From positions 1 to 42,308 of the forward strand of contig WAOK01000033.1 in assembly GCA_015521325.1 (NCBI GenBank): a stretch of DNA of 42,308 bases, written 5' to 3'. Positions 15,489 through 22,631 of this stretch are shown one piece after another (within the stretch, counting starts at the first letter, position 1; each line of letters opens with the position of its first letter). Origin of the DNA: Desulfurococcales archaeon (GTDB lineage: Archaea; Thermoproteota; Thermoprotei_A; Sulfolobales; NBVN01). The notes under the pieces were generated by a model. That model saw only the letters and a program-made list of their open reading frames with translations, did no database searches and was not told where the DNA came from. The position numbers were made by a program, and so were the translations under genes.

Positions 15489-16220
15489 CTAACCCACCAC
15501 CGCCATGGCAGCGAGGGCCGAGGCCGCCCTACTCACCTCGAGCGCCGCGCCCAGCACATCCCCGTTAACGAAGCCCAGAACCTTGTGGGCCGCCCTAGTG
15601 ACTAGAGCGGAGACGGCTAGGGCCACAGCGTTCCCCACGCCCCACACGAGGAGGGGCACACCGGCGGGGAAGAGCGCCGCTGCCGTGACGACCAAGGCCG
15701 CTGCGTTCGCGAGGAACCCTCTCCCCGAGGAGGTGATGAATAGTCGCCCGAGGCCCTCATAGGGTGGGGGCTCCCCTAGGGCGGCCGTGATGAAGAGTGA
15801 CTCGTACGCTGAGGCGGTGACGGCCGCCAAGGTGAGCGGGTTCCTGTAGTTGCTGACCGCGGAGTATGTGAGCATCACCGTGACCGTGACCGCCGCCAGC
15901 GCCTTACCGCCTTTCCTGGGGTCCTTCATTATCTTCAGTGCATCCACACCACGCCTCCCCGAGAGGTAGGCGTCGGCGAAGTCGGCCAGAGCCTCAAGGT
16001 GGAGGAGGCCGGACATTAGGTAAGCGATCGCCAGTGAAGCGCCGGCGTACTGCGTGCCTAGGTACATTGGGAGCGAGGACAGGGCCCCCACGACCAGCCC
16101 CACGAGCGGGGCAAGCGGTAGGTGCTCCGCCGCGAGCCACAGGTCGTGCACCCCCGTGGGTATCACTGTAAGGAATGACAGGAGGGAGGCGAACCCCCTA
16201 ATCAGGCGCCTCAGACTCAA
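15489..16220 (-). CDS. cobS: Adenosylcobinamide-GDP ribazoletransferase (cobalamin synthase)
   Basis: Condenses adenosylcobinamide-GDP with alpha-ribazole (or its phosphate) to give adenosylcobalamin or its phosphate; an integral membrane enzyme. Visible features are HLEALADFADAYLSG (~73-87, the conserved metal-binding region, with Glu in place of the more common Asp), KIMKDPRKGG (~96-105), GRGFL and GFVNGDVLGAALE near the C-terminus, plus five to six hydrophobic helices. At 243 aa it is of usual length. The start overlaps the cobD 3' end by 23 bases, and its stop is directly before the cbiB start, so translation is coupled. Confidence 0.92.
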   Translation of the reverse strand: MSLRRLIRGFASLLSFLTVIPTGVHDLWLAAEHLPLAPLVGLVVGALSSLPMYLGTQYAGASLAIAYLMSGLLHLEALADFADAYLSGRRGVDALKIMKDPRKGGKALAAVTVTVMLTYSAVSNYRNPLTLAAVTASAYESLFITAALGEPPPYEGLGRLFITSSGRGFLANAAALVVTAAALFPAGVPLLVWGVGNAVALAVSALVTRAAHKVLGFVNGDVLGAALEVSRAASALAAMAVVG

Positions 16221-17247
16221 GGAACCTCACCACCGCCTCTATCTCCCAGGGCAGCCCGACGGCGACCCTGGTATAGTGCTCCCCCAGCCCGGCGAAGGTG
16301 TGCGCGGGCCTCACCCCTATACCTCCCCTGCGGGCCCTAAGGAACAGCTCCCGCGCCGTGATCCACGGGTGCTTAAGCAGTATGAAGTTAGCTGAGGACC
16401 TGAAGACCTTGTAGCCCGCCCTCCTCAGCCTGGACCCCATGACGTCCCTCGCCCAGGACACGTACGAGGCCGACGCCCTCAGGTAATCCCTCAACCATCC
16501 ACCACCCAAGGCCTCAGTGACGGCGCATTGCGTGAGCGACGGGATGTTCCACGGCTGCCTCACGGAATCCACCGCCTCAGCAACTGCCCCGCTGGTCGTG
16601 TAGATGAAGCCAGCCCTCAGCCCCGGCACAGCGAGGGACTTCGTTAGGGAGTGCAGGATGATTAGGGATGGAGGCACACCCCCCGCTACCGGGAACCCGG
16701 GGCCGAGCTCCGAGTACGCCGTGTCGAGCACGATCACCGCCCCCTCCGGCAGCGCCTCGGCAGCGTCGACGACGCCCTCATAACGCACGTACGCGCCCGT
16801 CGGGTTGTTGGGTGATGATAGCAGGCCCAGGTCCCCGGGCCCTAGGGACTCGGCGAGTGCCTGCACGTCCGGGCGGAACACCTCTCCCCCCTCCTCCATG
16901 ATCACGTGCTTGACCGAGCACCCGAGGACGGAGCAGGCCCCCTCCACCTCGTGCTCCCCGAAAGTCGGGGAGAGTGTGATCACCCTAGCAGGCCTTAGGG
17001 CGGTGAGGAGCAGCATCAGGCCCTCCGCCGCCCCAGCAACAGGTATGACCCAGTCGCTGAGTCGGTAGAAAGACTTGATCGCCTCCTTGAGCCCTTCCAT
17101 GCCGGGGTCGGGGTACCTTCTGTGCACGCCCTCCCTCAAGCACCTCATGAGAGCCTCCTCCAGCTCTGGCGGCGGGCCGAGTGGGTTGAGGTTCGTGCTC
17201 AGGTCTATCGCCGCCCCCTCAACCCCTCCGTGGATCAGGCGCCGCAC
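16198..17247 (-). CDS. cobD: L-threonine-O-3-phosphate decarboxylase-like PLP enzyme (CobD)
   Basis: A fold-type I PLP enzyme of the HisC/CobD branch: HGGVEGAAIDLSTNLNPLGPP at the N-terminus, SPNNPTG (145-151), DTAYSEL (175-181) and the PLP lysine in SLTKSLAVPGLRAGF (Lys 203). Aminotransferases of histidine synthesis share these motifs, but the HGG N-terminus and its place between cobY and cobS make CobD far more likely. It would make (R)-1-amino-2-propanol phosphate for CbiB. No L-threonine kinase for its substrate is seen nearby. The start overlaps cobY by 13 bases. Confidence 0.88.
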   Translation of the reverse strand: MRRLIHGGVEGAAIDLSTNLNPLGPPPELEEALMRCLREGVHRRYPDPGMEGLKEAIKSFYRLSDWVIPVAGAAEGLMLLLTALRPARVITLSPTFGEHEVEGACSVLGCSVKHVIMEEGGEVFRPDVQALAESLGPGDLGLLSSPNNPTGAYVRYEGVVDAAEALPEGAVIVLDTAYSELGPGFPVAGGVPPSLIILHSLTKSLAVPGLRAGFIYTTSGAVAEAVDSVRQPWNIPSLTQCAVTEALGGGWLRDYLRASASYVSWARDVMGSRLRRAGYKVFRSSANFILLKHPWITARELFLRARRGGIGVRPAHTFAGLGEHYTRVAVGLPWEIEAVVRFLESEAPD

Positions 17248-17777
17248 AGTTCCTCAGCCTCCTTCAGGTCGCTGAAGGTGTCTATGTCGAGGAGGTCTGG
17301 GTACCTGCACATAACGATGTTTGAGTACTCTGGCCCCTCACCCTTAATGAGTGAGATACCCACGGGTGAGGGCACCCTGCCCACACGCCCCGGGAAGCAG
17401 TCGTAGCTGACGAGGAGTGTGACCACGTCGGTGTCTTCCCTAGCCGCTGCGTTGATGAAGTCGGTTATGGTCTCCGGCGTTATGAAGGGTGTGTCAGCAG
17501 GGAGCGTGATGAACGGGGGGCCGAGGACTCTCATTACCTCGGCGAGGTCGAGCGAGTAGCCGAGGCCCTCCGTGACCAGTACTTGGGCGCCCAGCGCCAG
17601 GGCCCGCTTCCCGACCGCGTAAGTGAGTGGGGTGACGGCGACAGCGACGTCCCCCACGGCCTCCCGGGCAGCGGATATGACCCGGTCTATCACCGGCTTC
17701 CCGCACACCTTGATGAGGGGCTTGGGCATCCCCCACAGCCTCTCCGCCCTACCTCCCGCCATTATGACTGCCCACAA
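17235..17777 (-). CDS. cobY: Adenosylcobinamide-phosphate guanylyltransferase, archaeal CobY type
   Basis: A 180-aa MobA-like nucleotidyltransferase: MAGGRAERLWGMPKPLI (residues 6-22) is the NTP-binding loop and FITLPADTPFIT (~85-97) carries the metal-binding Asp. CobY makes adenosylcobinamide-GDP and is the archaeal replacement for bacterial CobU/CobP; it lacks kinase activity. The frame is open to 17885, but the added residues are Arg/Gly-rich antisense-like sequence inside cbiS. TTG 17777 (MWAVIMAGG) after GGGCGGGG is the likely start and overlaps the cbiS stop by 16 bases. MobA itself is an alternative by motif, but context decides for CobY. Confidence 0.85.
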   Translation of the reverse strand: MWAVIMAGGRAERLWGMPKPLIKVCGKPVIDRVISAAREAVGDVAVAVTPLTYAVGKRALALGAQVLVTEGLGYSLDLAEVMRVLGPPFITLPADTPFITPETITDFINAAAREDTDVVTLLVSYDCFPGRVGRVPSPVGISLIKGEGPEYSNIVMCRYPDLLDIDTFSDLKEAEELCGA

Positions 17778-18856
17778 CCCCGCCCACCGACGAGCCTGTC
17801 GTAGACCTTGCTGAGGACGGAGCCTATGAGCGCTGAGAGCACGTCGTCGATGAACGCCGGCTTCTCGGCGACCTCCCCCAACCACCTGTCCTTCCCTCTA
17901 TCAACCCAGGTGTAGGCCGCGAGCCCCCTCCACCCGTTTATGTAGGTGGCCAGCGCCGCCCCGAGTAACTCATCAGCGATTATCCTCGGCGAGTCACTCA
18001 CATACTCACCCCTCCCCAGCCCCGGTACGGTGCCCTCCGCGGCGTGGGCGTCCGCCTCAGAAGCGGCCACAATCACCGCCCACACGTTGGGGTCGGAGAG
18101 CTCCTGCTCGAGCACCTCCTCCACAGCCCGCCTCACCGCCTCCTCATCAACGCCGGGGACGGGGGCCCTGCTGTACGCCTTGAGGCACGCGTCCACCACC
18201 TCACCGAGCCCCATACCGGTGTAGCGCCTCAGCCATGTGGAGACGTCGGCTCGGCCGAGCTCTAGTATGAGGTCGTGCACGAGGGTTGCGGCGGCCGAGC
18301 CGTGGGGGGTGGCGGGACCCGCGTACCTCACCCCGCCGCAGTCCCTGGAAGCGATAAGGACGGCGTCTGTCACCGTGCCGAACGCCCTGCCGCCGCCCCA
18401 GCACCTGAGCCCGAGGCTGGCCAGGGCAGACCCCTTAACAGCGCCGGTCAGATGGGCGAGCTCCACGAGGGCGGCGTCGTCGAGGCAGTCGTCCACAGCC
18501 ACGACCACGTTTATGGTTCCGCCGCCCTCCCCATCCCCCGAGGCCCCGGGGCAGGCGAGGGGCTCGAGGCCGAGGGACACGGCGGCGAAGACGCTGCCGG
18601 ACTCCCGAGACCTGTAGTTCGCGGGCAGGTCCGCCGCGGTTAGGAAGACAGCCGATCTGCTAGGGTTCAGACCCTTCTCTACTGCGTGCTCCCGAGCCAG
18701 CGTCACCGGGTCCTCATCGGGCCCTATGTCGTCAACGTGCTGTATCAGAACCGCCTCCACCCTGCGGAGCCCTCCCCCGACGACGGTGGACGCCAGCGCC
18801 TTGGCCGGGGCACTGAACCTGAGTATCACGGCGTCCCTTACCCTCTCCTCAGTCAC
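17762..18856 (-). CDS. cbiS: Bifunctional adenosylcobinamide amidohydrolase / alpha-ribazole phosphatase (CbiZ-CobZ fusion, CbiS type)
   Basis: The N-terminal ~225 residues are CbiZ, which hydrolyses the aminopropanol arm of scavenged adenosylcobinamides (and pseudocobalamins) to adenosylcobyric acid. Visible CbiZ blocks are RFSAPAKALASTVVGGGL, THLTGAVKGSALASLGL-like sequence and YAGPATPHGSAAATLVHDLI, followed by the YTGMGLGEVVDACLKAY segment. The C-terminal ~130 residues resemble the PgpA-like CobZ phosphatase: SDSPRIIADELLGAALATYI (~285-300) and FIDDVLSALIGSVLSKVYDRL (~333-354). The same fusion is known as CbiS in Methanopyrus. GTG 18856 overlaps the cobT stop (GTGACTGA), giving 364 aa; the frame is open to 18892. 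This one gene links salvage (domain 1) to nucleotide-loop maturation (domain 2). Confidence 0.85.
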   Translation of the reverse strand: MTEERVRDAVILRFSAPAKALASTVVGGGLRRVEAVLIQHVDDIGPDEDPVTLAREHAVEKGLNPSRSAVFLTAADLPANYRSRESGSVFAAVSLGLEPLACPGASGDGEGGGTINVVVAVDDCLDDAALVELAHLTGAVKGSALASLGLRCWGGGRAFGTVTDAVLIASRDCGGVRYAGPATPHGSAAATLVHDLILELGRADVSTWLRRYTGMGLGEVVDACLKAYSRAPVPGVDEEAVRRAVEEVLEQELSDPNVWAVIVAASEADAHAAEGTVPGLGRGEYVSDSPRIIADELLGAALATYINGWRGLAAYTWVDRGKDRWLGEVAEKPAFIDDVLSALIGSVLSKVYDRLVGGRGCGQS

Positions 18857-19931
18857 GAGGCCCAATCCCTGCCAGCCTCCCGTACTCCTCATGGATCGCC
18901 TTAGTGATTTCCTCGTCGCTGAGGCCGAGGAGGGAGGCGGCGAGCCCGAGGCCGCCTATGCCGACACCCTCCTTTACGTAGCCTTCCTCGTACTTCCTTA
19001 GCCCCGGGTAGGGGGAGTTCCTCAGGTCGTAGGAGTAGGCCAGGAGCGGTATCTCCGGCGCGACCTCCTCCATGATGCCTACTATGTCTGAGGAGGGGTC
19101 CTCCACGACCCAGTGGGTCGTGCAGACGATCAGTGATCCCCTCACCCGCCTGATGTGTCCGGCGTTCGAGAGGATAGCGAGTACGGCCCCCATCTGGGTC
19201 CCGCCCGCGAGCACGACCTTAGCGCCCGCCTCGACGGCCCCTAGGCTGAGGCCTGCCATGGCCGGGTGCACGGGGTCCCCCACGCATGAGGCGACCCCTG
19301 CCCAGTCGCCTCGCCCCAGCTTCGCCAGGCCCTCACGGACTATGCGTGCCTTCAGCTCGTGGGGGTTGCTCGGGCCCGCTGAGGAGACCTTCCCCCAGAC
19401 CCCGTAACCTAGGCCGGCCATTATACCGAGGGCCGTCGTCGTGCCGCCAGGGATCGACTCACCCACGACCACCAGGTCCCTCCTCGAGAAGGCAGTCCTG
19501 CCCAGCAGCCTCGCCTCAGCGAATATCGCCTCGGCCCTGCCCGGGTCTAGCGCCCTGCACTCATCAGCCCTCCCAGCCACCGCCCTGCTCGGTAGGGCCG
19601 CGTGCGGGATCTTCGGGACTAGGTAGGAGCCCGCGTCGATCACGAGCGAGGGGATCCCGGCTGCCCTAATCACCGCCCTCGATATGACGGCCGGCGTGGG
19701 TATGCCGTCAGGCGTCATCGGTATGACGTCATATGAGATAACCTTCCCCGCTATGAGGTACTCGCTGTCGAGCGCAGGGGTAAGTAGGGTGGCCTGGGGC
19801 GATGCCCCCGCTATGCTCACGCCCGGTATAGTCGACGTCTCGGTCGAGCCTATCACCAGCGCGAACCTCGGGCTAAGGCCCTTCAGCCCCTCCACTACCC
19901 CCTCGGGGCCCCTAATTACTTCGTACCCCAA
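18849..19931 (-). CDS. cobT: Nicotinate mononucleotide-dependent phosphoribosyltransferase, archaeal CobT
   Basis: Activates the lower-ligand base (dimethylbenzimidazole, or adenine) to alpha-ribazole phosphate. The archaeal CobT pattern is clear: GSTETSTIPGVSIAGASPQATLLTPALDSE near the N-terminus, a glycine-rich GESIPGGTTTALGIMAGLGY (~155-175), VLAGGTQMGAVLAI (~235) and GYVKEGVGIGGLGLAA near the end, where the catalytic Glu is expected. Its 360-aa length is typical. The TTG start at 19931 has no clear Shine-Dalgarno. The tfx gene ends 39 bases upstream in the same direction, so tfx may head the operon. No cobalamin-riboswitch-like leader is visible in that gap. Confidence 0.9.
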   Translation of the reverse strand: MGYEVIRGPEGVVEGLKGLSPRFALVIGSTETSTIPGVSIAGASPQATLLTPALDSEYLIAGKVISYDVIPMTPDGIPTPAVISRAVIRAAGIPSLVIDAGSYLVPKIPHAALPSRAVAGRADECRALDPGRAEAIFAEARLLGRTAFSRRDLVVVGESIPGGTTTALGIMAGLGYGVWGKVSSAGPSNPHELKARIVREGLAKLGRGDWAGVASCVGDPVHPAMAGLSLGAVEAGAKVVLAGGTQMGAVLAILSNAGHIRRVRGSLIVCTTHWVVEDPSSDIVGIMEEVAPEIPLLAYSYDLRNSPYPGLRKYEEGYVKEGVGIGGLGLAASLLGLSDEEITKAIHEEYGRLAGIGPRD

Positions 19932-19970
19932 CAGGATACCCTATCCAATTAGGGCGGGGAGGAAATACGT

Positions 19971-20399
19971 TTAATCAGGGCCCGCGCCCGAGACTATCAC
20001 GTCCCCGTCCCTAGTGATTAAGACCCTGTACCTCCCCCTAGACACGTCACCGCCGATCCCCTCCCTAAGAAGCTCGTAGAGCCTGAGGGAGCCGTAACGC
20101 ACCTTAATACCCGCGTTATTAGCTACCTCATACACCCTCTCAACGACGGCCTCGAGCGGGTCACCCTCCCCGACCTCAACAACTGCGCCCGGCGAGGTAA
20201 TGGCCTCATATACCCGAAGCGTCTCCCTACACCTCTCAACGACCGCCTCAGCCGACTTCAGTATCTTACTGACGGTAGAGGGGGTCACGCCCAGAACCTC
20301 AGCTATCTGGGTCAGCGTCATGCCCTTCGCCCTCAACTCAAGAACCCTAACCTGCCTCTCAGTGAAGTGGGTACCCCTATACCTCACCAAAGACCACAC
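19971..20399 (-). CDS. Tfx-family DNA-binding regulator
   Basis: A 142-aa archaeal Tfx-type protein: GTHFTERQVRVLELRAKGMT, then the HTH LTQIAEVLGVTPSTVSKILKSAE (~30-52), VERCRETLRVYEAI, and a C-terminal domain (YGSLRLYELLREGIGGDVSRGRYRVLITRDGDVIV) typical of the family. The founding member in Methanothermobacter binds the promoter of the molybdenum formylmethanofuran dehydrogenase operon; the role of other members is largely untested. The GTG start is probably leaderless, with TTTTATTC ~25 bases upstream. It sits 39 bases ahead of cobT on the same strand, so control of the corrinoid operon is a reasonable inference. Confidence 0.88.
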   Translation of the reverse strand: MWSLVRYRGTHFTERQVRVLELRAKGMTLTQIAEVLGVTPSTVSKILKSAEAVVERCRETLRVYEAITSPGAVVEVGEGDPLEAVVERVYEVANNAGIKVRYGSLRLYELLREGIGGDVSRGRYRVLITRDGDVIVSGAGPD

Positions 20400-20582
20400 C
20401 TACAGGAATATGCTAGGGAATGAATAAAACAGTGAAATAAGGCACTCACCATACAACATCGATACCGATTTTTCCGCCACGTGCAATAAATTCTCATCAG
20501 CAGTAACGATCTATATCCCCAAATACTCAGCGAGAACTACTGATGTGATGTCGGCCGAGCATAGCTTTCCCTAATGAGGTCA
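20400..20582 (-). pseudogene. Decayed PIN-domain (VapC-like) gene fragment
   Basis: Reading the minus strand from 20582, one frame gives DLIRESYAR. After a one-base shift the next frame gives SADITSVVLAEYLGI, a TAG stop, then IVTADENLLHVAEKSVSMLY, ending at a TAG just before the tfx start. The arrangement D-x-x-x-x-x-LAE-x-LG, then VTADENL, is the conserved C-terminal part of PIN domains. I read it as a vapC remnant broken by one frameshift and one in-frame stop. No antitoxin or N-terminal half is recognisable up to 20716. The remaining AT-rich DNA (20583-20716) holds nothing I can assign. Confidence 0.5.
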
Positions 20583-20716
20583 AAAATCGTCTCTCAAGGG
20601 TTCATAACTTAAAATTCTTGATTTTCATATCCCTTGCCACAGATCATAAGGCAATGGCTTGACAACAAAATACCTACCTCCTCAGTTCCCTCCTATTAAG
20701 GAATGATAACATATCC

Positions 20717-21079
20717 TTAAGCAGATACTTTGGTTTCTTCCTTTTTCTTAAGGACCTCCCCGGGAAAGAGGCCCAAGGCCTCGAGCTCCTCTCTTATCTC
20801 TTTGGGCAGCTTCTTTCTTGCGTACTCCTCGATCTCCTCCCAGTTGAGGAGGTGGTACCACTCAGCAGGCCTGATGAGGGCGATTAGCGGGAGAGCCCCC
20901 AGCTCCTCCTCTATCTCCTTGTCGAAGTACTCCCCGACCTCCCTAGGAACGCTGATGTAGTACTGGACATACTCCTTCCCCCTCACCCTGACCCTCCTCT
21001 TCCTCATGGTCAGGAGGAGCGGGATGTACTCTTTGCCCATCACCTTGATCCTTGCCTTGGGAACCACTTGTTCCACCAA
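20717..21079 (-). CDS. Hypothetical basic protein, 120 aa
   Basis: TTG start at 21079 (or the adjacent GTG); a TATA box at 21101-21110 predicts a leaderless transcript. The protein has a basic beta-rich N-half (ARIKVMGKEYIPLLL, RKRRVRVRGKEYVQYYISVP) and a helical, charged C-half (EEIEEYARKKLPKEIREELEAL, KKKEETK). The strand pattern VQYYISVPREVGE is somewhat like an AbrB/SpoVT swapped-hairpin strand, which would make it DNA-binding, but that is weak. It is divergent from a small winged-helix-like gene. Together with the vapC remnant and tandem repeats it forms an AT-richer islet that may derive from a mobile element. Confidence 0.6.
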   Translation of the reverse strand: MVEQVVPKARIKVMGKEYIPLLLTMRKRRVRVRGKEYVQYYISVPREVGEYFDKEIEEELGALPLIALIRPAEWYHLLNWEEIEEYARKKLPKEIREELEALGLFPGEVLKKKEETKVSA

Positions 21080-21100
21080 CTCAATATCTTTGATACAGGT

Positions 21101-21110
21101 ATAAATATAT
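21101..21110 (-). promoter_or_regulatory. TATA box for the 120-aa hypothetical gene
   Basis: ATAAATATAT on the plus strand (ATATATTTAT on the minus) lies 22-31 bases before the TTG at 21079. It is the strongest TATA-like element in the islet. Confidence 0.5.
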
Positions 21111-21200
21111 TAACGTAAGCGATTGATTATAAACGTAAACTATGGCTGAGTAGCGCAACAGATAAATAGTTAATAATTCTAGAAATAAGGTGGTGCGTGG

Positions 21201-21452
21201 TTGGGCAGAAAGGATAGGTGGGTTAAGGCGGTCCTCTGCGCCATCTACTTTAAGTGCGGGTTCAGTACCAAGTGCCATATCCCGATAGAGGCGATAGAGA
21301 GGAGGTTTCAACCAGCGGTAAGGGACAAGGTAAAGGATGCGGTCAAGGAAGCAGAGAGGAGGGGCCTTATCTACAGGAAGGGAGGGACCAAGTCCTACGG
21401 CCTCACCAAGAAGGGCCTGGGCCTCGTTAAGGAGGCCTGCCTTAGCGGGTGA
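21201..21452 (+). CDS. Small winged-helix-like protein, 83 aa
   Basis: TTG start after GGTGGTG; GATAAATAG at 21161-21169 is a TATA candidate. The product has a basic N-terminus with two Cys (CAIYFKCGFSTKC), then helices IPIEAIERRFQPAVRDKVKDAVKEAERRGLIYRKGG and a SYGLTKKGLGLVKEAC wing/helix. The second half reads as a winged helix (RDKVKDAVKEAERRGLIYR ... YGLTKKG). It could be a DNA-binding protein of plasmid or viral origin; no family is recognised. It is divergent from the 120-aa gene. Confidence 0.6.
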   Translation: MGRKDRWVKAVLCAIYFKCGFSTKCHIPIEAIERRFQPAVRDKVKDAVKEAERRGLIYRKGGTKSYGLTKKGLGLVKEACLSG

Positions 21453-21492
21453 GCCACCAGGTATAGGTTCTGCCGCTGCCCAAGCGTGTTCC

Positions 21493-21548
21493 GTCATTAG
21501 AAACAAGTGATATCCCATAGGTCATTAGGAACGAGCGATATCCCATAG
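21493..21548. repeat. Two tandem 28-bp direct repeats
   Basis: 21493-21520 and 21521-21548 are abutting copies that differ at three positions only, all transitions. Both begin GTCATTAG and end GATATCCCATAG. There is no spacer, so it is not a CRISPR array. The unit contains the palindrome GATATC. It lies between the 83-aa winged-helix gene and the 3' end of the CDF gene. It could be binding iterons or a slip duplication. Confidence 0.8.
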
Positions 21549-21585
21549 CTTCACCTTACATGTAGTTACGTATTTATAGGTGGGT

Positions 21586-21693
21586 TCAGGCCTCGACCTC
21601 GTTAGGGACGCGTGCGTTGGCGAGTAGGTCGGCCTCCTCAACCCTCTTCAGTATCCTGTGAACCGTGGACCATCGATATAGTGAGCTCTTCAC
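21586..21693 (-). CDS. Possible 35-aa HTH-like small protein overlapping the CDF stop
   Basis: A GTG at 21693 overlaps the CDF stop codon as GTGA and opens a 35-codon frame ending at 21586. The peptide contains STVHRILKRVEEADLLANAR, which reads like the recognition and following helix of a winged helix, so it may be the tail of a broken regulator or a small coupled protein. Evidence is only the overlap and the residue pattern. Confidence 0.3.
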   Translation of the reverse strand: MKSSLYRWSTVHRILKRVEEADLLANARVPNEVEA

Positions 21694-22505
21694 TCATCAT
21701 TGCCGGGCTCGTAGTGAACGCTCACGCATATGCCCCTGCGCTCGAGCTCCTTCACCAGCTTATCCGCCAGTTCATGTGCTCTCTGGAGGTCGGCATCCGC
21801 AGGAACCTTCACAACAACCTCGCCCCTGTACCGCCCCTTCATGAACGTCCTCATCCTCACCTCGGACACCTCGAGCCCCACTCCCCTAGCGACTTCCTCG
21901 ACCTCACGGATGAGCTCCGGGGGTGCGTAATCAACGACGTACGGCGCCAGCTCCCTAGCCTCCCTCATCAGGCCGTAGATGAGGAAGGCGGTCAGCACGA
22001 CGCCCCCGCCGAAGTCGTAGAGCGGAGACACCGTCGAGCCGAGGGCGACCGCCGCGAGCGTCACCACGGACTCCAGTATCTCAGAGGAGCTGAAGTACGC
22101 CAGGGAGGAGCCGGCGTGCTCGACCCTCCTAGCTATGTACACGGCCCCCGCGTAGAGGGCCATGCCGGCGAGGGCGGTGTAGGTGGCTACCGGGCTGATC
22201 AGGTCCTCAGCCGTCCCGGAGTAGATGAGGCCCGCCGCCGAGACACCGGCTACGAAGGAGTAGATAATGATCGTTAGTATGGAAGAGAGTATGAGGTACC
22301 TGGTATGGCCGTAGGGGTGGTCGGCGTCGGGAGGGTTCCTAGAGATGATTGAGTACCTGGCGAAGAGGACGGCCGCCACAACAGACGCTATGCAGGTCAT
22401 CGCGTCAACGAAGAGGGCCCTCGAGGAACTGGCCATGAAGCCGTACGTCTTTACGGCCGCACCCCCCGCGACCAGCGCCACAACCGCTACCTCATCCCTG
22501 ACCAT
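21690..22505 (-). CDS. Cation diffusion facilitator (CDF) family transporter
   Basis: A 271-aa CDF-like efflux protein. Hydrophobic segments fill the first ~180 residues, with DADHPYGHTRY (~60-70) between them, the diagnostic loop after the second helix. The C-terminal cytosolic domain (ELIREVEEVARGVGLEVSEVRM, ELADKLVKELERRGICVSVHYEPG) is the usual ferredoxin-like dimer domain. The second metal site of helix 5 reads SSSEILESVV, with Glu where Asp/His is common, so metal selectivity (Zn, Mn, Fe or other) is open. ATG 22505 or TTG 22511 may be the start. Confidence 0.85.
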   Translation of the reverse strand: MVRDEVAVVALVAGGAAVKTYGFMASSSRALFVDAMTCIASVVAAVLFARYSIISRNPPDADHPYGHTRYLILSSILTIIIYSFVAGVSAAGLIYSGTAEDLISPVATYTALAGMALYAGAVYIARRVEHAGSSLAYFSSSEILESVVTLAAVALGSTVSPLYDFGGGVVLTAFLIYGLMREARELAPYVVDYAPPELIREVEEVARGVGLEVSEVRMRTFMKGRYRGEVVVKVPADADLQRAHELADKLVKELERRGICVSVHYEPGNDE

Positions 22506-22631
22506 CCCCAAGACCCAGAACGACTGGGGGAGGGCCTATACATAAGTTCCTACCCTGCGATCGGAACTATTTAAGTACTAGATGAGCGATGCTTAAAATC
22601 GATGATGAGATTGAGTCTCAGTTGATACATA

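Noticed and set aside
17778-17885. N-terminal extension of CobY
   Set aside because: Composition is that of antisense cbiS coding (Arg/Gly/His-rich) and CobY proteins start directly at the MAGG strand.
19932-19970. Cobalamin riboswitch ahead of cobT
   Set aside because: Only 39 bases are available and no B12-box-like sequence is visible.
21493-21548. Minimal CRISPR array
   Set aside because: The two 28-bp units abut with no spacer, there is no third copy, and no cas genes are present.
22590-22631. Possible box C/D sRNA (GATGATGA near 22601)
   Set aside because: No CTGA D box is found at a suitable distance; the segment is better explained as the promoter and leader of the 276-aa gene.
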